DNA of 64,000 bases from Archilochus colubris (taxonomy: Eukaryota; Chordata; Aves; Apodiformes; Trochilidae), in assembly GCA_023079485.1 (NCBI GenBank), contig CM041083.1, positions 169,591,400 to 169,655,399 on the forward strand. The letters run 5' to 3'. Of this stretch, positions 1 to 13,266 are shown one piece after another (positions within the stretch are counted from its first letter, which is position 1; each line of letters starts with the position of its first letter). A program made the position numbers and the translations under genes. The notes beneath the pieces were generated by a model. It searched no databases. It had not been told where the DNA came from and saw only the letters and a program-made list of their open reading frames with translations.

Positions 1-1955
1 AAGGAAAAATTGTCATACAGAGCTATGGTGATGTTTGTGGGAATCTGGTAATCTGTGCTAGAAATAATCTTGGTAGCCATTTACTCCATCTCTTCCTCAA
101 GGCTGGCATTTAAGGACTTTAAAATGAAAATCAGTTTGAATAGCTAGATAATACTAAAAAACTGAGCAGGATCAAATTGTACTGGGTATCTAAGTCCACG
201 TGGCAACATTTTTTAAATGCTCTTACACAGTTACAGCATGAGGACATGATGTTTTCTTAGGATGAGGAAACACTGGGAGAGAAAGAAGCCTCTCGAATGA
301 CAGACTGGCACAGAAATGCACTCGTATGCAAAAGCCCTTAGGTGTGGGGAGTACTCTGTCTAAATGCATATACAGTTTGAAAATTGTTCTATCAGAAAGA
401 GTGGATTCAATAGTTATGAGGAAAGAAATGACTAGGTTACCTTTTTTCCCCTTTAATTTTTCATATTAGTCTGAAGCGAGCTGCAGTTTGAAAATAAGAA
501 GCTGCTCGGATTTATTGTGTTCTGGAGCCATTAATTACAGCGTGTCCCATTTCTGTTTATTTATCTTAGTTCTTCTTGGTGTTGAAAGACTGACCCTCAT
601 GGACATAAAAAGATTATCTAGCTTCATCTGTCTCACCATCCTCTGTGGCTCAACTCCTTGTGGTAGGGCATTTCCCCAGACTACATGACACAGCCAGATG
701 TAGCAATTGGATACTGGGCTATGAAATAGAACTAATTTCAGATGTCAGCCTTCACACTTCATAAAACAGGGAGCATATTAGAGTGTACATTACATTCTAG
801 AGCAGATAATACCTAACATCTGTGCAGATGCATCGAAGATTTGAATAATCTGGCAAACTCTATTTGGAAAAGATTCTCTAAATTTCCTCTGTCCCTGCCC
901 TGAGACTGTGGTAAGTAGCACAGAGACCAGCTGTCCAGCCTTGTTTTTCTAAGCCATTGACTAAACAGTGAGTTCGTGTTCAAGATAACTGTGGGGAACC
1001 AGTTCATGAACTTGCTGAACTCTGCTGTCCATAAGTGTGGTGATGGGATTGAAAACCTGTCATTTAATTAATGGTGAGTCTTTTACCTAGAAATGAACCT
1101 TGGACCAAGTTTTTTTGTTTGGTTTTGTTTTTCACTAAAAGATGTCTGGAAAGCAAAAATGAAGGAAAAGTGCTAAGCTGGCTAAGCTGTTGATTTTTTT
1201 GCCAGGGAAAGACACTGCTTTGTAAAAGAGGGTGATAAAAACATCACCTGCACATGCAGTCCATGTTGGCCTCAATGTCAGGGCATTTGCATGGAGCAGA
1301 ATTCTCTCTGTGCTCCTTTCCAGATTCACTTCCCAATCTGCAGAATGATTAACCTGGAGGTCTTTGCACCAGTTGTGTCTATTTTACTGTAAGAGTCTGA
1401 AACATCCCCTTTTCTTTGTGGGATTCAGTTCTGTGCCAATTACTGGCAGAATAGGGGTTGGTCTCTGAGGGAAGAAAGCTGCATAAAGCTTAAAGTTGTA
1501 ACCTTGTATTGCAATTTCAGCCTCACAACCTCTCTATTCCTGTTGGTAATGAAGCCTAGTTGTTGAGCCTTTGACCAATACAAACTCTTTCCTATTATAC
1601 TTTTTAAAATTGCAGGAAACACAGCCTTATTGTATAGATCCACATACTCTGCTCCTCTAAGATAGGAACCACGTAATTCCACTGTGCTTCAGGCTATGTG
1701 CACCTTGCACGAGCACAGCAGCACCTTCCCCTTAGTTCTAGAATGTCCTTGACATCCAGAGACAGAAGTCAACAAAGAAGAAGGGCTGGAAAAGACCTTC
1801 TGAGATACATCCCTGCCATTATAAGACTGACAAAATACTTTAAAAATACTTAATTACAGAATCCCTTTAACAGATAAAGTCTATCTAACAAGGTTTCTAG
1901 AGAAGTTCCCAGCTCCCTCTAATTGATAGATTTTTCTAGAACGTAGTGGGTGGAT
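1..1955. other. Upstream flank, nothing recognised
   Basis: AT-rich sequence with only short chance ORFs. I see no exon with conserved residues, no RNA gene and no clear repeat. Confidence 0.5.
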
Positions 1956-1959
1956 AAAA

Positions 1960-2285
1960 GAAGAGCAATGAAACCAGTGAAGGGTCTAGAGTACAAATCT
2001 TACAAGGAGTGGCTGAGGGAAATGGGAATGTAAGGCGCCTGATGGTGTTTAATCACTCTCTACAGCTATTTGTATACTGAGAATAATTTCTTCACTCAGA
2101 GCATTGGCAAGCAATGGGACAGACCACCCAGGGAAGTGGTGGAGTCACCATCTCTGGAGGTATTTAAAAGATGTGTGGATGTGGTTCTCAGGGACATGGC
2201 TTAGTGGTGAACTTGGTACTATTAATGACTGGATTCCATGATCTCAGGGGTCTTTTCCCACCAAAATGACACTATGATTCTATGA
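1960..2285 (+). mobile_element. CR1 LINE 3'-end fragment
   Basis: It aligns by eye with the last third of the CR1 reverse transcriptase: TCTAGAGTACAAATCTTACA corresponds to the GLEHRSYEE region. It continues through the conserved FF.... WNGLP..VV..PSLE.FK block and ends with TGATTCTATGA. The copy is diverged, with several stops. Confidence 0.8.
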
Positions 2286-2289
2286 AAGC

Positions 2290-5200
2290 CACTTTTCTGC
2301 TTTCCTGCTTAAATATATTATTTACCAGTACAGCTTAAATAAGCTCTTTTTCATCCAGTATATTTATCACTAGCAATTATACCCCTTCAGCCTTGACTTT
2401 GAAAGGTCTCCACTCTTCTGATATTCTAGTAGCTTTTCTTTGTTTTGCTTCCAGTTTGAAGTAGTCTTTCTTGAATGTGGGTACCAGACTGGGACAGACT
2501 GTGAGATCTCACTGGGGCCTTCATCCTCCCCACCCTGTGGAAACAGAACTGGAACAAGAGCATTGCATTTGGAATCTCACCCAGCTTCCCCAGCTTGGTG
2601 ATGATCACCTTTGAATAAATAAAGCAAATGCAAACATTTCAAACTATAATTAGAAGGAAGTTTTCAATTAGCAGAGTGTTATTCTCACACTTTGCCTTTG
2701 TATCCTTTATATGAGACATCAACTTTGATGATGCTTCATTTTATGGTATGTGACTAGGATTCAGATCTTAAATCTTAAATCTTCAGGTCCAAACCTGTGG
2801 CAGAAAAAACATCAGTGTTCCCTGTTTCATTTCATTCTTTTATTGTGTTTTTGTGTGAAGAAGCAGAATAGGTTGTAATCATCTGCAAGTAGTTATTTGT
2901 GAGGGAAACTATCCTGTTTCTTGAGGAAAAGATCCTATTTCCCAAGCCAAATAATGCTGAGGGAGTTGGTTTCTTTTTCACTGTTCCCAAAGCCACTGCT
3001 GATTCTGTGAACTCTTGGTACACTTGTAGAGGTTATACAAGTTTTAGCACCACTGACCTACCAGTAATTGATTATTACAAATAAAAGACAACAGGCACAA
3101 GTGTCTTTCTTTGCTATTGAACATGCTCCAATGTTAGGTGGCCTCATTCTGTCAACCCTGCTTCTGCTTTGTAACACTGCAATGCTGTAACCCTGGGCAG
3201 CTTTTACCACAGTCTTAATTCAGACTATGACATAGTTCCAACTATGAAGTGGCACTTGCTGCAGGCTCAAATGAGGTGATAAAGGAGGAAAAAATAGTGG
3301 ATACATGTTCTGATGGGTTACTACAGCTACTGTGTGTGCTTTGATCATCCACAGTGCATGGTAGCTACCACACTGAGCACTGTGACCTCAAACTTCATGT
3401 GAACCAGGCCAAAACATTGGCCAACACTGTCCTGAATCCCAGGTCTGTAGTCAATTTTCTCCACACAGGTACTTGGAATGAAACTCTGAGCAGCTAATTC
3501 CCTTGTGTAGTGGGGGAAAAGCAGAAAAAGGGGCTGATAACTAGGGCAGACATCTGCAGAGAGATAGATCTCAGCCCTGCATCCCTGTTTTCAGGATATA
3601 CATTCAACATCACGTCACCATTTACATTAAAACCTTCTCCAAATCACGTTGTCTCTTTTCTGCACCAAGCTGTCTACTAAGTCAGAAAACCTCAATTTTC
3701 TTTCTTTCTTTTTATCCCAAGCAATCTGGAGTGGCTCTGACAGGTGGGCTTACGCAAACGCCTTCACTCCCACGTCAGAAGAGCAAATGATTGTACCACT
3801 TTCCAGGGAAGTGGGACATGCTACTGTGTCTGCCTTCATGGAGACAGAATTGAATCCAGATGCTCTTGTCCCATGCTTTAACCACTGAAATATGTGGAGC
3901 AAAGAGGAAGTGAGAGAGGAAGACACATGTTTCAGATAGATATTATCTCCAAGGAAGATTGTGCTTTTTATGGGAACACACCCATACACACACATGCACA
4001 TAAATATTCTCCTTCTTCCTGTTTCTGTCATCTTCCAAATCTCTAAAACTGCTGTGCAAACTGGGAGAGCCCATCCTTCAGCCAGCTCACAGATATGTGG
4101 CTAGGATTTCTTCTTGGGGATCCTGGAATATGTGTGGGCTTGACTGGCACAAGAGGAATGTGAAGGCAAGTCTCCCACATCCTGTTCAGTGCTCTAATCC
4201 ATGATCTAGTAGACAAAACTCTGCGCCTGTAGAAGAGCCCAGGATCTCCTTCCCAAGGGCTGTGCTGTGCCAACCTCAGGTCAGTGCTCTGAGAGCACCC
4301 ACTGACATAACTGGTGCCAATGTGATGAGTGGAAAAAATGTAGTTTGTGAAATTTTATGGATTAGATGAGAGTGCTGTCAAAACTTAAATGGGAAGAGTA
4401 GAAGCATATGGTCTTTTCTTTTCCACAAGGAGATCTTTTCCTCCTCCCAAATGCCCTGAGAATGCCATGCCCCCTTCCTAAGATTCATCTACATGAACTG
4501 GACAATTGATTTATCTCCATCAACTGCTTTCAAATACCACTTTGTACTTCCTGGCATACTTAGGTCATACTTAGGAAGCTTACTTTTCAAGAAGCTTCTC
4601 TGTTGTGTTGATCTCCAGTGTTCCAGCCTTGCTCTGTTCCCATGGATTTTCATGCACTACTTAATGTTTCCAGGTTTTCCCTGTTCAGTATCTGCTCTAA
4701 GGGATCTTTGCTATATCATCTGGTACTCTGTGTCCCCTCTTGTGAGCCACAAGCACTGCTGGGTACATCTCACAACTTCTGACTCATGTTCTCTTCTAAT
4801 TGCTGATTTGTTGTGTCTTTCTGTGTTACATTCACTTGCCTGTGCCTCATCCAAGACTCAGCTCCCACTGAGGCTCCATCCCATGTACACACACCATCAG
4901 AATCCTCAGGCATCTTCAGGCACAGTCTTAAACACAAAAAATACCACCGCTGGCTTAGTACAGCTCTGAGCCACAAGTAAGTTGCTGGAGTGTACTGGGA
5001 AGTCTAATTACATGCTTGCCCTGTTCTTTATTTTTTTCCTGGGCATGGACTATCAGCCACTGCTCCTTCTGAAATCAGAACATTGTTCTCTTGTCTTCGT
5101 TGGGTTTACTCACTATTGATTTTGCGGCTATTGGTTTCTTGGGCAGCAAAAGAGCCTGGATATTGAATGAGGATGAACCTGTTCTACTCCCTGTCAATGT

Positions 5201-7290
5201 GGACAGTGTTATGTAGGTGCTAGCATATGATCCGGGTTTGTTTGTGCCTGTTTGTTTGTATGTTTGTTTGTTTTTCCTGGCACAAACCTCTTTTCCAAAC
5301 AGTTTGAGAGGCTCAGACCCAGAAATTCCAGTGTGGTGGCTGAAGCTCCCATCTCCACTTGTTTAACAAATCTGTTCCTGTGAAGGACAGATCCCAGGGA
5401 ACTGCAGTCTGGTTTCCAAAGACCAGGGCTTGGGCTAGCTATGCTGCTTTCCACAAATGGACATGGCTACTCTTATTTTGCAGCAGCTGCCACCCACACA
5501 GGCCAATGTGAGCTAAATGGATCTCCATCTGACTCAGTCCTGCTCTTCTAAACTGTTGTTTGGCACAAGTGCTATCAACAAATTTGTTTTCAGTTTTATG
5601 TATCTTCACTAAGCCTGATTAGTAATAACACCAATAGGTTCTTCCTTGGCATCAGAGCAATTCCAGCATTTCTAGGCAGCACTGAAAGCATCAGACGTAT
5701 TGCAGCTGCTTGGAAGGCGATCACAAGAAAGTAAAATTACACAGCTGCACTGTAAATGGGAATCTTTAATTTTAGGCAGACGGTCTCAATAAAAACTTGG
5801 AGCTCCATGTATTTCACTGCAAAGTCGTGGAGAAGGAAAAGCTGCTCAGTGAAACTATATAGAAAATGTTCAACTAATTTTGACAACATAATTTAATGAA
5901 AAATACTGTTTCTGCAACACCTCGGTTCCATACATTTACTGTATTGCATGGTGTTTTGTTTTCTGTTCTTTGGAAAAATACAATTGAAACACTTTGAACT
6001 TACAGTTTGACCTGAGTGACTTTATCCAGTCTCAAACTCTACTGCCTGGGCTGCTGGGATGGATCAGAGTCACTGGGATGGGCTCCCATCTGCCTTTTGG
6101 CTCCATCTCATGACTACCACAGTAGTCTCTGCATGTCCCCTGTCAGGAAGCTTGTCTAGCTGAGGACACCTGAAATTTTGGCACTATAAAAAGATATGTT
6201 ATGGCAGTCAAGTGATGCTAAAGGAATCATTTCTGTTCTGGAGTGTCCCAGCCAATCTGGCTTAAAAAAAACATTCAAAAAGTCCCTCTTCTGCATAAGA
6301 GACTTTGAGGGGATGTAATCTCAATGTCCAAAGCCTATAAAATGCAGAAAAAAATGTGTGAATTCACATAAGGTAACTTGGAGCCCACTGACTGGAGAAA
6401 CCTGATCCAAACCCTATTAAAATACTGAAGAATATATTAACCAGTTTCTTTGATCTTTCTAACACTATCTGAGGACTCTAGCTACTGATGAGCAATGTGT
6501 GGTTTGGTTTTGGGTTTGTTTTTTTTTTTTTGGTTTTAACAAATGTAGGCAGACATTAACTGTTCCCTTACTTACTGCCCAATATTTTCCCCAATACCCT
6601 GTTGCTGAAACCCAGTTCTAAAACAATGTAAGGACATTCCCACAGTTTCATTTTCAGTAATTCTTTCCTGAACCAGGAAAAAAGCTATTTTTGCTACCGT
6701 AATTTAAGAGTTTTTCCACAATCATAAAAGCTTCAATATACTAATTATTTCTGTTTATATTTCAATATCAGCTTCATTGTTTTGACCTTTGCCATTTCCA
6801 CTAGGCTAGAAAGAAGTAGAATGGCAATTCAATGAGAAATTTAATTGGCACTTTAATGCCTTTTTCCACTGTTTTCAAATATAGCAATTATTTTATGGTA
6901 TATCAATCACTGTTTCCCAGCCTGTTCTAGAATATAATTTTAAATAAAAGTTTTCAGTGAGGCATTCTGTATTCTTGGCTATATTCTGCCACCTTTCTTT
7001 CTACATTCACATATTTGCTAATATTCAACACAGTATAGGATGTGAGGAAGTGAAAAAAAAAATGGTTAAGTCTATTCCATGGTGACTTTGGAGGTTTTAG
7101 AATTTCATTTCCTCATAACATGCATGGAAAACACCTCTCTGCATATTTGCATTACTTGCATCAAAATGTTCCTATTAATACTCAGTAGATCATAGTTTCA
7201 GTACAGGATTCTCTTTAAAACCCCTGAAGACTCTGTTCAGTTCCTTGGAAACATTACTGTCCAAGACATCTTAAAAACTGATGCATCTCA
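2290..7290. other. Upstream flank without recognised genes
   Basis: It contains a short GTTT-rich stretch (about 5237-5275), a T run (about 6520-6531) and an A run near 7053. The 158-codon frame at 4493-4969 has no recognisable domain and is treated as chance. Confidence 0.5.
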
Positions 7291-7292
7291 GT

Positions 7293-8700
7293 TCATAGAA
7301 TCATAGAATCATAGAATTGTCCGGGTTGGAAGGGACCTCAGAGATCATCTAGTCCAACCCTTGACCCACCGGAGCAGTTGCTAGACCATGGCACTGAGTG
7401 CCACATCCAGTCTTTTTTTAAATGTCTCCAGGGACGGAGAATCTACCACCTCCCCGGGCAGTCCATTCCATAGCCTAATCACCCTCTCCATGAAGAAATT
7501 CTTTCTAATATCCAACCTAAACCTCCCCTGGCACAACCTAAGACTGTGTCCTCTTGTCTTGCTGAAGGGCGTCTGTGAAAAGAGTCCAGTTCCCACCTCG
7601 CTACAGCCTCCTTTCAGGTAGTTGTAGACAGCAATGAGGTCTCCCCTGAGCCTCCTCTTCTTCAGGCTGAACAGCCCCAGCTCTCTCAGCCTCTCCTCAT
7701 AGGGCCTGTGCTCGAGTCCCTTCACCAGCCTGGTTGCCCTCCTTTGGACCTGTTCCAGGACCTCTACATCCTTCTTAAACTGAGGGGCCCAGAACTGGAC
7801 ACAGTACTCGAGGTGTGGCCTAACAGCGCTGAGTACAGGGGAAGAATCACCTCCCTGGACCTGCTGGTGATGCTGTTTTTGATACAGGCCAGGATGCCAT
7901 TGGCCTTCTTGGCCACCTGGGCACACTGCTGGCTCATGTTCAGTTTCTTGTCGATGCAGACTCCCAGGTCCCTTTCTGCCTGGCTGCTCTCCAGCCACTC
8001 TGTGCCCAGCCTGTAGCACTGCATGGGGTTGTTGTGGCCAAAGTGCAGGACCCGGCACTTGGCCTTGTTGAACCTCATCCCGTTGGAATCGGCCCAGCTC
8101 TCTAGTCTGTCCAGGTCCCTCTGCAGAGCCCTCCTGCCTTCGAGTTGGTCCACACTTCCTCCCAGCTTGGTGTCATCTGCGAATTTGCTGATGATGGACT
8201 CAATCCCTTCGTCTAAGTCGTCGATAAAGATGTTAAACAGAACTGGGCCCAATACTGATCCCTGGGGGACACCACTAGTGACTGGCCGCCAACTGGATGC
8301 AGCCCCGTTCACCACCACTCTCTGGGCCTGGCCCTCCAGCCAGTTCCTAACCCAGCACAGGGTGCTCCTGTCCAAGCTGCAGGCTGACAGCTTTTTCAGG
8401 AGAATGCTATGGGGGACGGTGTCAAAGGCTTTGCTGAAATCCAGGTAAACCACATCCACTGCCTTCCCCTCATCCACCAGACGGATCACCTGATCATAAA
8501 AGGAGATCAGGTTGGTCAGGCAGGATCTGCCCTTCCTAAACCCGTGCTGGCTGGGTCTGATCCCTTGTCCATCCTGTAGGTGCTGTATGATTGCACTGAG
8601 GATGATCTGCTCCATAACCCTGCCAGGCACTGAGGTCAGGCTGACAGTCCTGTAGTTTCCCGGGTCCTCCTTCCGGCCCTTTTTGTGGATTGGCGTGACA
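7293..8700 (-). mobile_element. CR1 LINE, 5'-truncated, minus strand
   Basis: The 3' tail (CATAGAATC repeats, then GGTTGGAAGGGACCTCAGAG on the plus strand) lies at the low end. On the minus strand the copy encodes the C-terminal CR1 reverse transcriptase in two overlapping frames: 8768-7764 carries the [21 protein letters not shown] and FADDTKLGG motifs, and 8058-7381 carries the remainder. A one-base indel near 7826-7830 separates them. The copy breaks off at about 8700, after a GGCGTGACA that also occurs in the longer copy at 56265-56273. It looks relatively young but cannot encode a full protein. Confidence 0.95.
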
Positions 8701-9640
8701 ATTAAACATTTGTACCAGGTCTGGAACGACCTTTCACTGATGAAATGAATTTGACAAAAATATTCCAACCAATAGTAACAGCTAGGAAGTTAGTTAGGAA
8801 CATCAGTCCACAGAATAAAATCCCACCTGGTGTAAGAATACAACACTTGTTTGACAAGGCTTTAAAAAAAAATAAATTTAGTTGGGTGGCTGCACTTACT
8901 GCTCTACTGAAATGAAGTATTTCAGGTGTATAATTGATACACATTCAGCTGTCTCTAACTAATAAATGGTGCCTCTTTTGGCATGTAGGTCAGGAGAAGA
9001 ACTTTTAGTGATTCTCCCTATTTTGATGGAGATCAAATTAAAATTAGAAAAAAAAAAAAAAGGATCTTTTTTTCCTCATGTGTTACTTTGACCCTGGAGT
9101 TTTGCTGCTCTTTGACATTTTCAGATTTTTCATGACTTTTGACTTCGCAATGAGAACCTACTTTCAACACAGCCTTTTATGTAAACACTGTTTCCTGTTT
9201 TGCCTCAAAGCAAAATGATGAAAAAATCCTAGCAGCTTTGCACTCTTATCACAACAGGTAGGATGTGCACGATCATCTCCTGCAGCACAAACATTTTGTA
9301 GACAATGGCAAAGAGCTGTATTCTGCTCAGGGGACAAGAATTTGCCTTAGCCAGGACTTTGTTGACAGAAACTGCTACCTATGTCAGTAGTCCTCACACA
9401 GTTCAAAGAAAACCACTTTTTAAAGAAAATCTTTTATTAGAGGTAGTTGGGTAAAGCAGATACTAGATAAAGCAGGTTTGTTTTCAGGTAGATGAACTAC
9501 TCTTTGGGCCCAAAACATAGAGGCAATTGTCATTAGTTTGCTCAGAACTGCACTTAATTGCTTTAAATTTTCAGACATCTGAGAGGAAAGTTTTTATTTT
9601 GGGAGCAGAGGGTGATCCTGACCCTGCTAAGAGTGTAAGA
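8701..9640. other. Intergenic AT-rich sequence
   Basis: Apart from an A run near 9049-9061 I see no gene or repeat here. Confidence 0.4.
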
Positions 9641-10990
9641 AGTGACAGAAACTAAATGTTAAGAGGAAGTGGTAATTCCCATTGAAGACCTACAAGATGT
9701 TGGGTGTGGGGAAATTCAGTGGTCTGTCTCAGATCCATCTACTCTGGTATCTGACAGAATTTTAATGACATTTTAATGGCATTTTAGTACTTTGGCCCAC
9801 CTATGTGTTGCACTGTCAGGACTGCAAGGTTTGAGATGGAGTAGCTGTTTTGTGAATAGAATTTTTCAAGATCTACTGGATGTTGTTCTTTCCTCATTAG
9901 GTAGCACATCGTGGTTGTTTGGTTTCACCCACAGAGTTCCCTAAATGCAGCAAATGCATCATGTGATGCCTATGAGATTTCAGGATGTGCATGTGTAGGA
10001 TCTGTGGATTTTGGTTGTTTTGGTGAAGCAGTCATTTATCATGAGGGTTGTGGCAAGATTTGGATCTGATTTTCTTAAGCTATCTGGTGCTACTCAGCTT
10101 ATGCTTGTCTGAGGGGAAACTGATTTCAGTGATGGAGCTAATGATGATGAGTGTTGTCTGAAGGGAAGGAGGGTTGTTTCTAGGAAAAATAATTTCAAGG
10201 TATTATTTGCTTCCAAAATAAGCTGCAACTTGTTAACATTTTCCAGTATAAATTTCTTGCATATTGTGGCACATGACATCCAGTGGGGGATTTTCTTTCC
10301 ATATTGTAATAAGTTTGTACAAGGTTAGGTGGCTTCTTCAAATATGTGATCCTAGAGGAGTGTCACTGTTGGATGAACATAATATTGTAGCTTTGTGAGG
10401 GAGTGCCATGAATATTCTCCTCAGAGCAAATGAGGTGATGTCTGTGGGCTGGTTGTGTATCAGTTTTTCTAGTGTGTTTTGGATAGCTGATGGTTTGTGG
10501 AAGGAGGTGTGTTGGTCTGTGGATTTTCTGCATATGGTAGTTTGAAGGTTGCTATTTTTTATGTTGACCTTGGTGTCTAGAAAGTTGATGCTGATGTAAG
10601 TTTTCCAGAGATAGTTTGATGGACAATTCTGGTTGCTGAATCTGTGCTAGAAATCAATGAGGGAATCCAAGTTTTCAGTCCAGATGGCATCTCTGTATTC
10701 TGTCATATCCTGAGAAATATGCCAGCTTGGTGGGAAGGTTAAAGTCTTTTTCTTGAGGTGGTTTCTGAAGAGCCTGACATCCTAGTGCTTGGTTACAAGT
10801 ACCTGGGTGCTTGTAGTTCCATCCCAGATTTGGTGGGGATGAAGTTGTCATGGATGAAGATGAAAAAGACAGGGTTGACATACAGAGGATGACAGAAGGC
10901 TGGTATCACTTAGGCGAGTAGATCAGGTGCAATGCTGCCTTGGTGGGGCATACAAAAGATGATGTCAGTAGTTTATGAAACAGTGATCCA
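9640..10990 (-). mobile_element. Probable Penelope-like retroelement relic, minus strand
   Basis: The complement of about 10515-10605 reads INFLDTKVNI followed shortly by a CRKSTDQHTSFH-like stretch. This fits the FLD.K....(Y)RKPTD..YLH signature of Penelope-like reverse transcriptases. Just before it, NLDSLIDF fits the upstream 'FL..LN..HP' region. Further along the same strand (about 9985-9930) the frame reads SYTCTS, stop, NLIGIT, with Cys residues following. This resembles the FTCTS.NVIYCI.C..C segment that precedes the GIY-YIG endonuclease in these elements. Then SYSISNLAVL (about 9845) resembles the H.I.D..V region after it. Several stops and indels show an old, dead copy. The ends are uncertain. 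Confidence 0.6.
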
Positions 10991-12870
10991 GGAAGAAGCA
11001 TGTGGTTTTTGTTTGTTTGAGTTTTGTTTGTTTGTTTGTGGGGTGTTTTTTTGTTTTGTTTTGTTTCATTTTTCTTGAGAAAGCTGCTTCCATAAATAAC
11101 TGTGTTTAGAGATCCTCATAGCTCTTCAGTGAAAGTCTCCTTACGTTTCCTTCTTAAAGAATCTAGAAGAGCATAACAAAGTCCTAAATTGGCAAAAGAA
11201 GAGTTCAGATAAATATTTTCCTTCTTCCTTAGGAAGAGAGTTGAGATCCAAGGTGAAAAGGGTAAAGGTCTTTCTTCAGTTCCTCTCATATGGTAGCATC
11301 TAGCATCAGTGATTTTATCCTAACTTCTCCCTTATGAGTTGTTTCTCAACTAATTGGTGATTAGATTTTTAAAACCCTTTAAAAAAAAAAAAAAGTTGTT
11401 ATCTTTTGAAAAATTATTTCACTGTTATTTCCCTCCTGAAAAAATTGTTATCTTACACCACTGTAAAATTCATTCAGGAGTGTCCCGCTCAGTATAATGT
11501 GACATTATTTTAATTGCTGTTTTACAGGGGATGGATAGTTTACCTTAATTTTTTTTGTTTGTTTTTTTCAGAAAAGTTGAGACACACTTAGAGAAACAAT
11601 TCCTCAAATTCTCTGCAGACCACAATGCCACCAATGTTTCTGAGCACAAATGTAAGCATTTGGAAAGAAAAGACAGGGGTAGCCATTCAAAGTTGGGATA
11701 TTACTCCATGACTTCCTGGTGGGTGATGCTGGGAAGCAGGTGAACTTATCATCATTTCTCAGATGTGTGTCATTGTTGGTGAAGTAGTTGTTATTGTACT
11801 CTTTGGGTCCAGTGTTAAATTATCTCATTTTGATAATAATTTGTTGCATGGTAGTGTATTTCATACAGTTTCCTTTAATTCACTGGAGCATGTAATCATG
11901 CTCAGTCAGCCTCTCTGGTGGGGTAGTGTTTCTTAGGCAGACCTAAACAGGGTATTCTGTCATGTATTGAGTTGAAAACCAGGCTGTTTTTCTACAATCA
12001 AAATGATCTACATGTATCTATGTCATTCTACCACATTCTTCAAAGCCTGAGCTGGACTTGCACTCATTTGCTTGCACATCTGCATTATTTGCCCACTGAA
12101 TTTTCCAGGGCTGCAGACCTAATATACCCGATGCTGCCCTTGCAACAAATACTTTGGAGAATACTTTCCATGAAGTGGACCAGTCAGGCAGGTAAAATGG
12201 ATCTATGGAAGAGATACTCACATCTCCAAAAGTGTAGATAAACTGGTGAGTCTAAGTCCAGAGAGAGGAAAACTGCATGGAGGCAGGAAGAAGACTGTAA
12301 ATAGACAAAAGCTAAATAAGGAAGTATATGAAGGGGAAACTTGGGACCCTCAGAGTTCCATGAGAGAGTGCCTACAAACTGTAGGGTTTGTACTTAAAAC
12401 TTTGGACTTTACCAGGAGGGTTTTTTGGTACTGAATGCAAGATGGGGTGTGCAGAGCATAGGAAGATGTTTCGATGGAATCGATGTTCTGATCAAAGGGT
12501 TTGGGAATGCGAATCAGTCGCATGAGGGGAGATGGAGAGGCCCTGAACTGTTTCCAGTGGCAGCCAACTGCGGGCACAGGTTCCCACCATCCCTTTACCC
12601 CATCCTTTTGAAAGAACTCTGACCTATCTCACCTGCTTTTGGTCAACTCAGCACCATTTGTGCTCATTTTAGCATGGCCTGAGTGAAGAAGGAGTTAAGA
12701 CAAGACAGGCCTTCAGTCCCCTGAGGACCTCGTCCCACCACAGGGGCCAGGGAATGGCCGAGACTGCCCACCCAGGGTGTGTGTGGCTTCAAAGTATCCC
12801 AGGATTTTGGGAAAAACTGACCCTCCACCCACCATCTCGGCTGCTAGGTGCATCCCAAACCTAAGTGGAG
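10991..12870. other. Proximal upstream flank of TNFSF11
   Basis: It contains a GTTT/GTTTT-rich low-complexity stretch (about 11000-11075), an A run (about 11380-11394) and otherwise unremarkable sequence. It may hold regulatory DNA for TNFSF11, but no element can be assigned by eye. Confidence 0.4.
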
Positions 12871-12872
12871 AT

Positions 12873-12916
12873 GGGGGGGGGGGAGGGAGGCAAGGGTGAG
12901 AAGGGGGCAGGGGGAC
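12873..12916 (+). promoter_or_regulatory. G-rich cluster with an 11-G run upstream of TNFSF11
   Basis: An 11-base G run (12873-12883) is followed by GGG, GGG, GGGGG and GGGGG runs with short spacers, another G-quadruplex-type pattern about 470 bp before the TATA box. Confidence 0.55.
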
Positions 12917-13080
12917 GGCATCCAGCAGGAGCCGGCTGAGGCACCGTTGCCCGGACTTTGTTAACTCATAGTGGAGGAGAGGAGGAAACTTTCCCTCCCC
13001 GAGGAGGAGCAACCTCGACCGCGATCACGGGGCCCCTAGCCCGGGGATGGGGGCTGGGGCTCAGAGGGCAGGGGCGGGTC

Positions 13081-13190
13081 CGACCCGACCCGACCCGACC
13101 CGACCCGACCCGACCCGACCCGACCCGATCCGATCCGATCCGATCCGATCCGATCCGATCCGATCCGATCCGATCCGATCCGATCCGATC
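13081..13190 (+). repeat. Compound pentanucleotide microsatellite (CGACC)9(CGATC)13
   Basis: Nine perfect CGACC units (13081-13125) run directly into thirteen perfect CGATC units (13126-13190), 22 units and 110 bp with no interruption. The array lies about 160 bp upstream of the TATA box. Every unit contains a CpG, and the second half also repeats GATC. The step from one unit to the other is a single C-to-T change, as expected if one half arose from the other by mutation and slippage. Confidence 0.97.
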
Positions 13191-13266
13191 CTCCCCTGCA
13201 GCCGCGGGCCGGCGGGGGCCGTTCCTTTTCTCGGGGAAGGGAGGCGAGGAGGGGGCGGTGGTGATG

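Noticed and set aside
4493..4969. 158-codon plus-strand ORF
   Set aside because: Low-complexity composition rich in Ser, Leu, Cys and His, no recognisable domain, no splice or promoter context; consistent with chance in AT-moderate flank.
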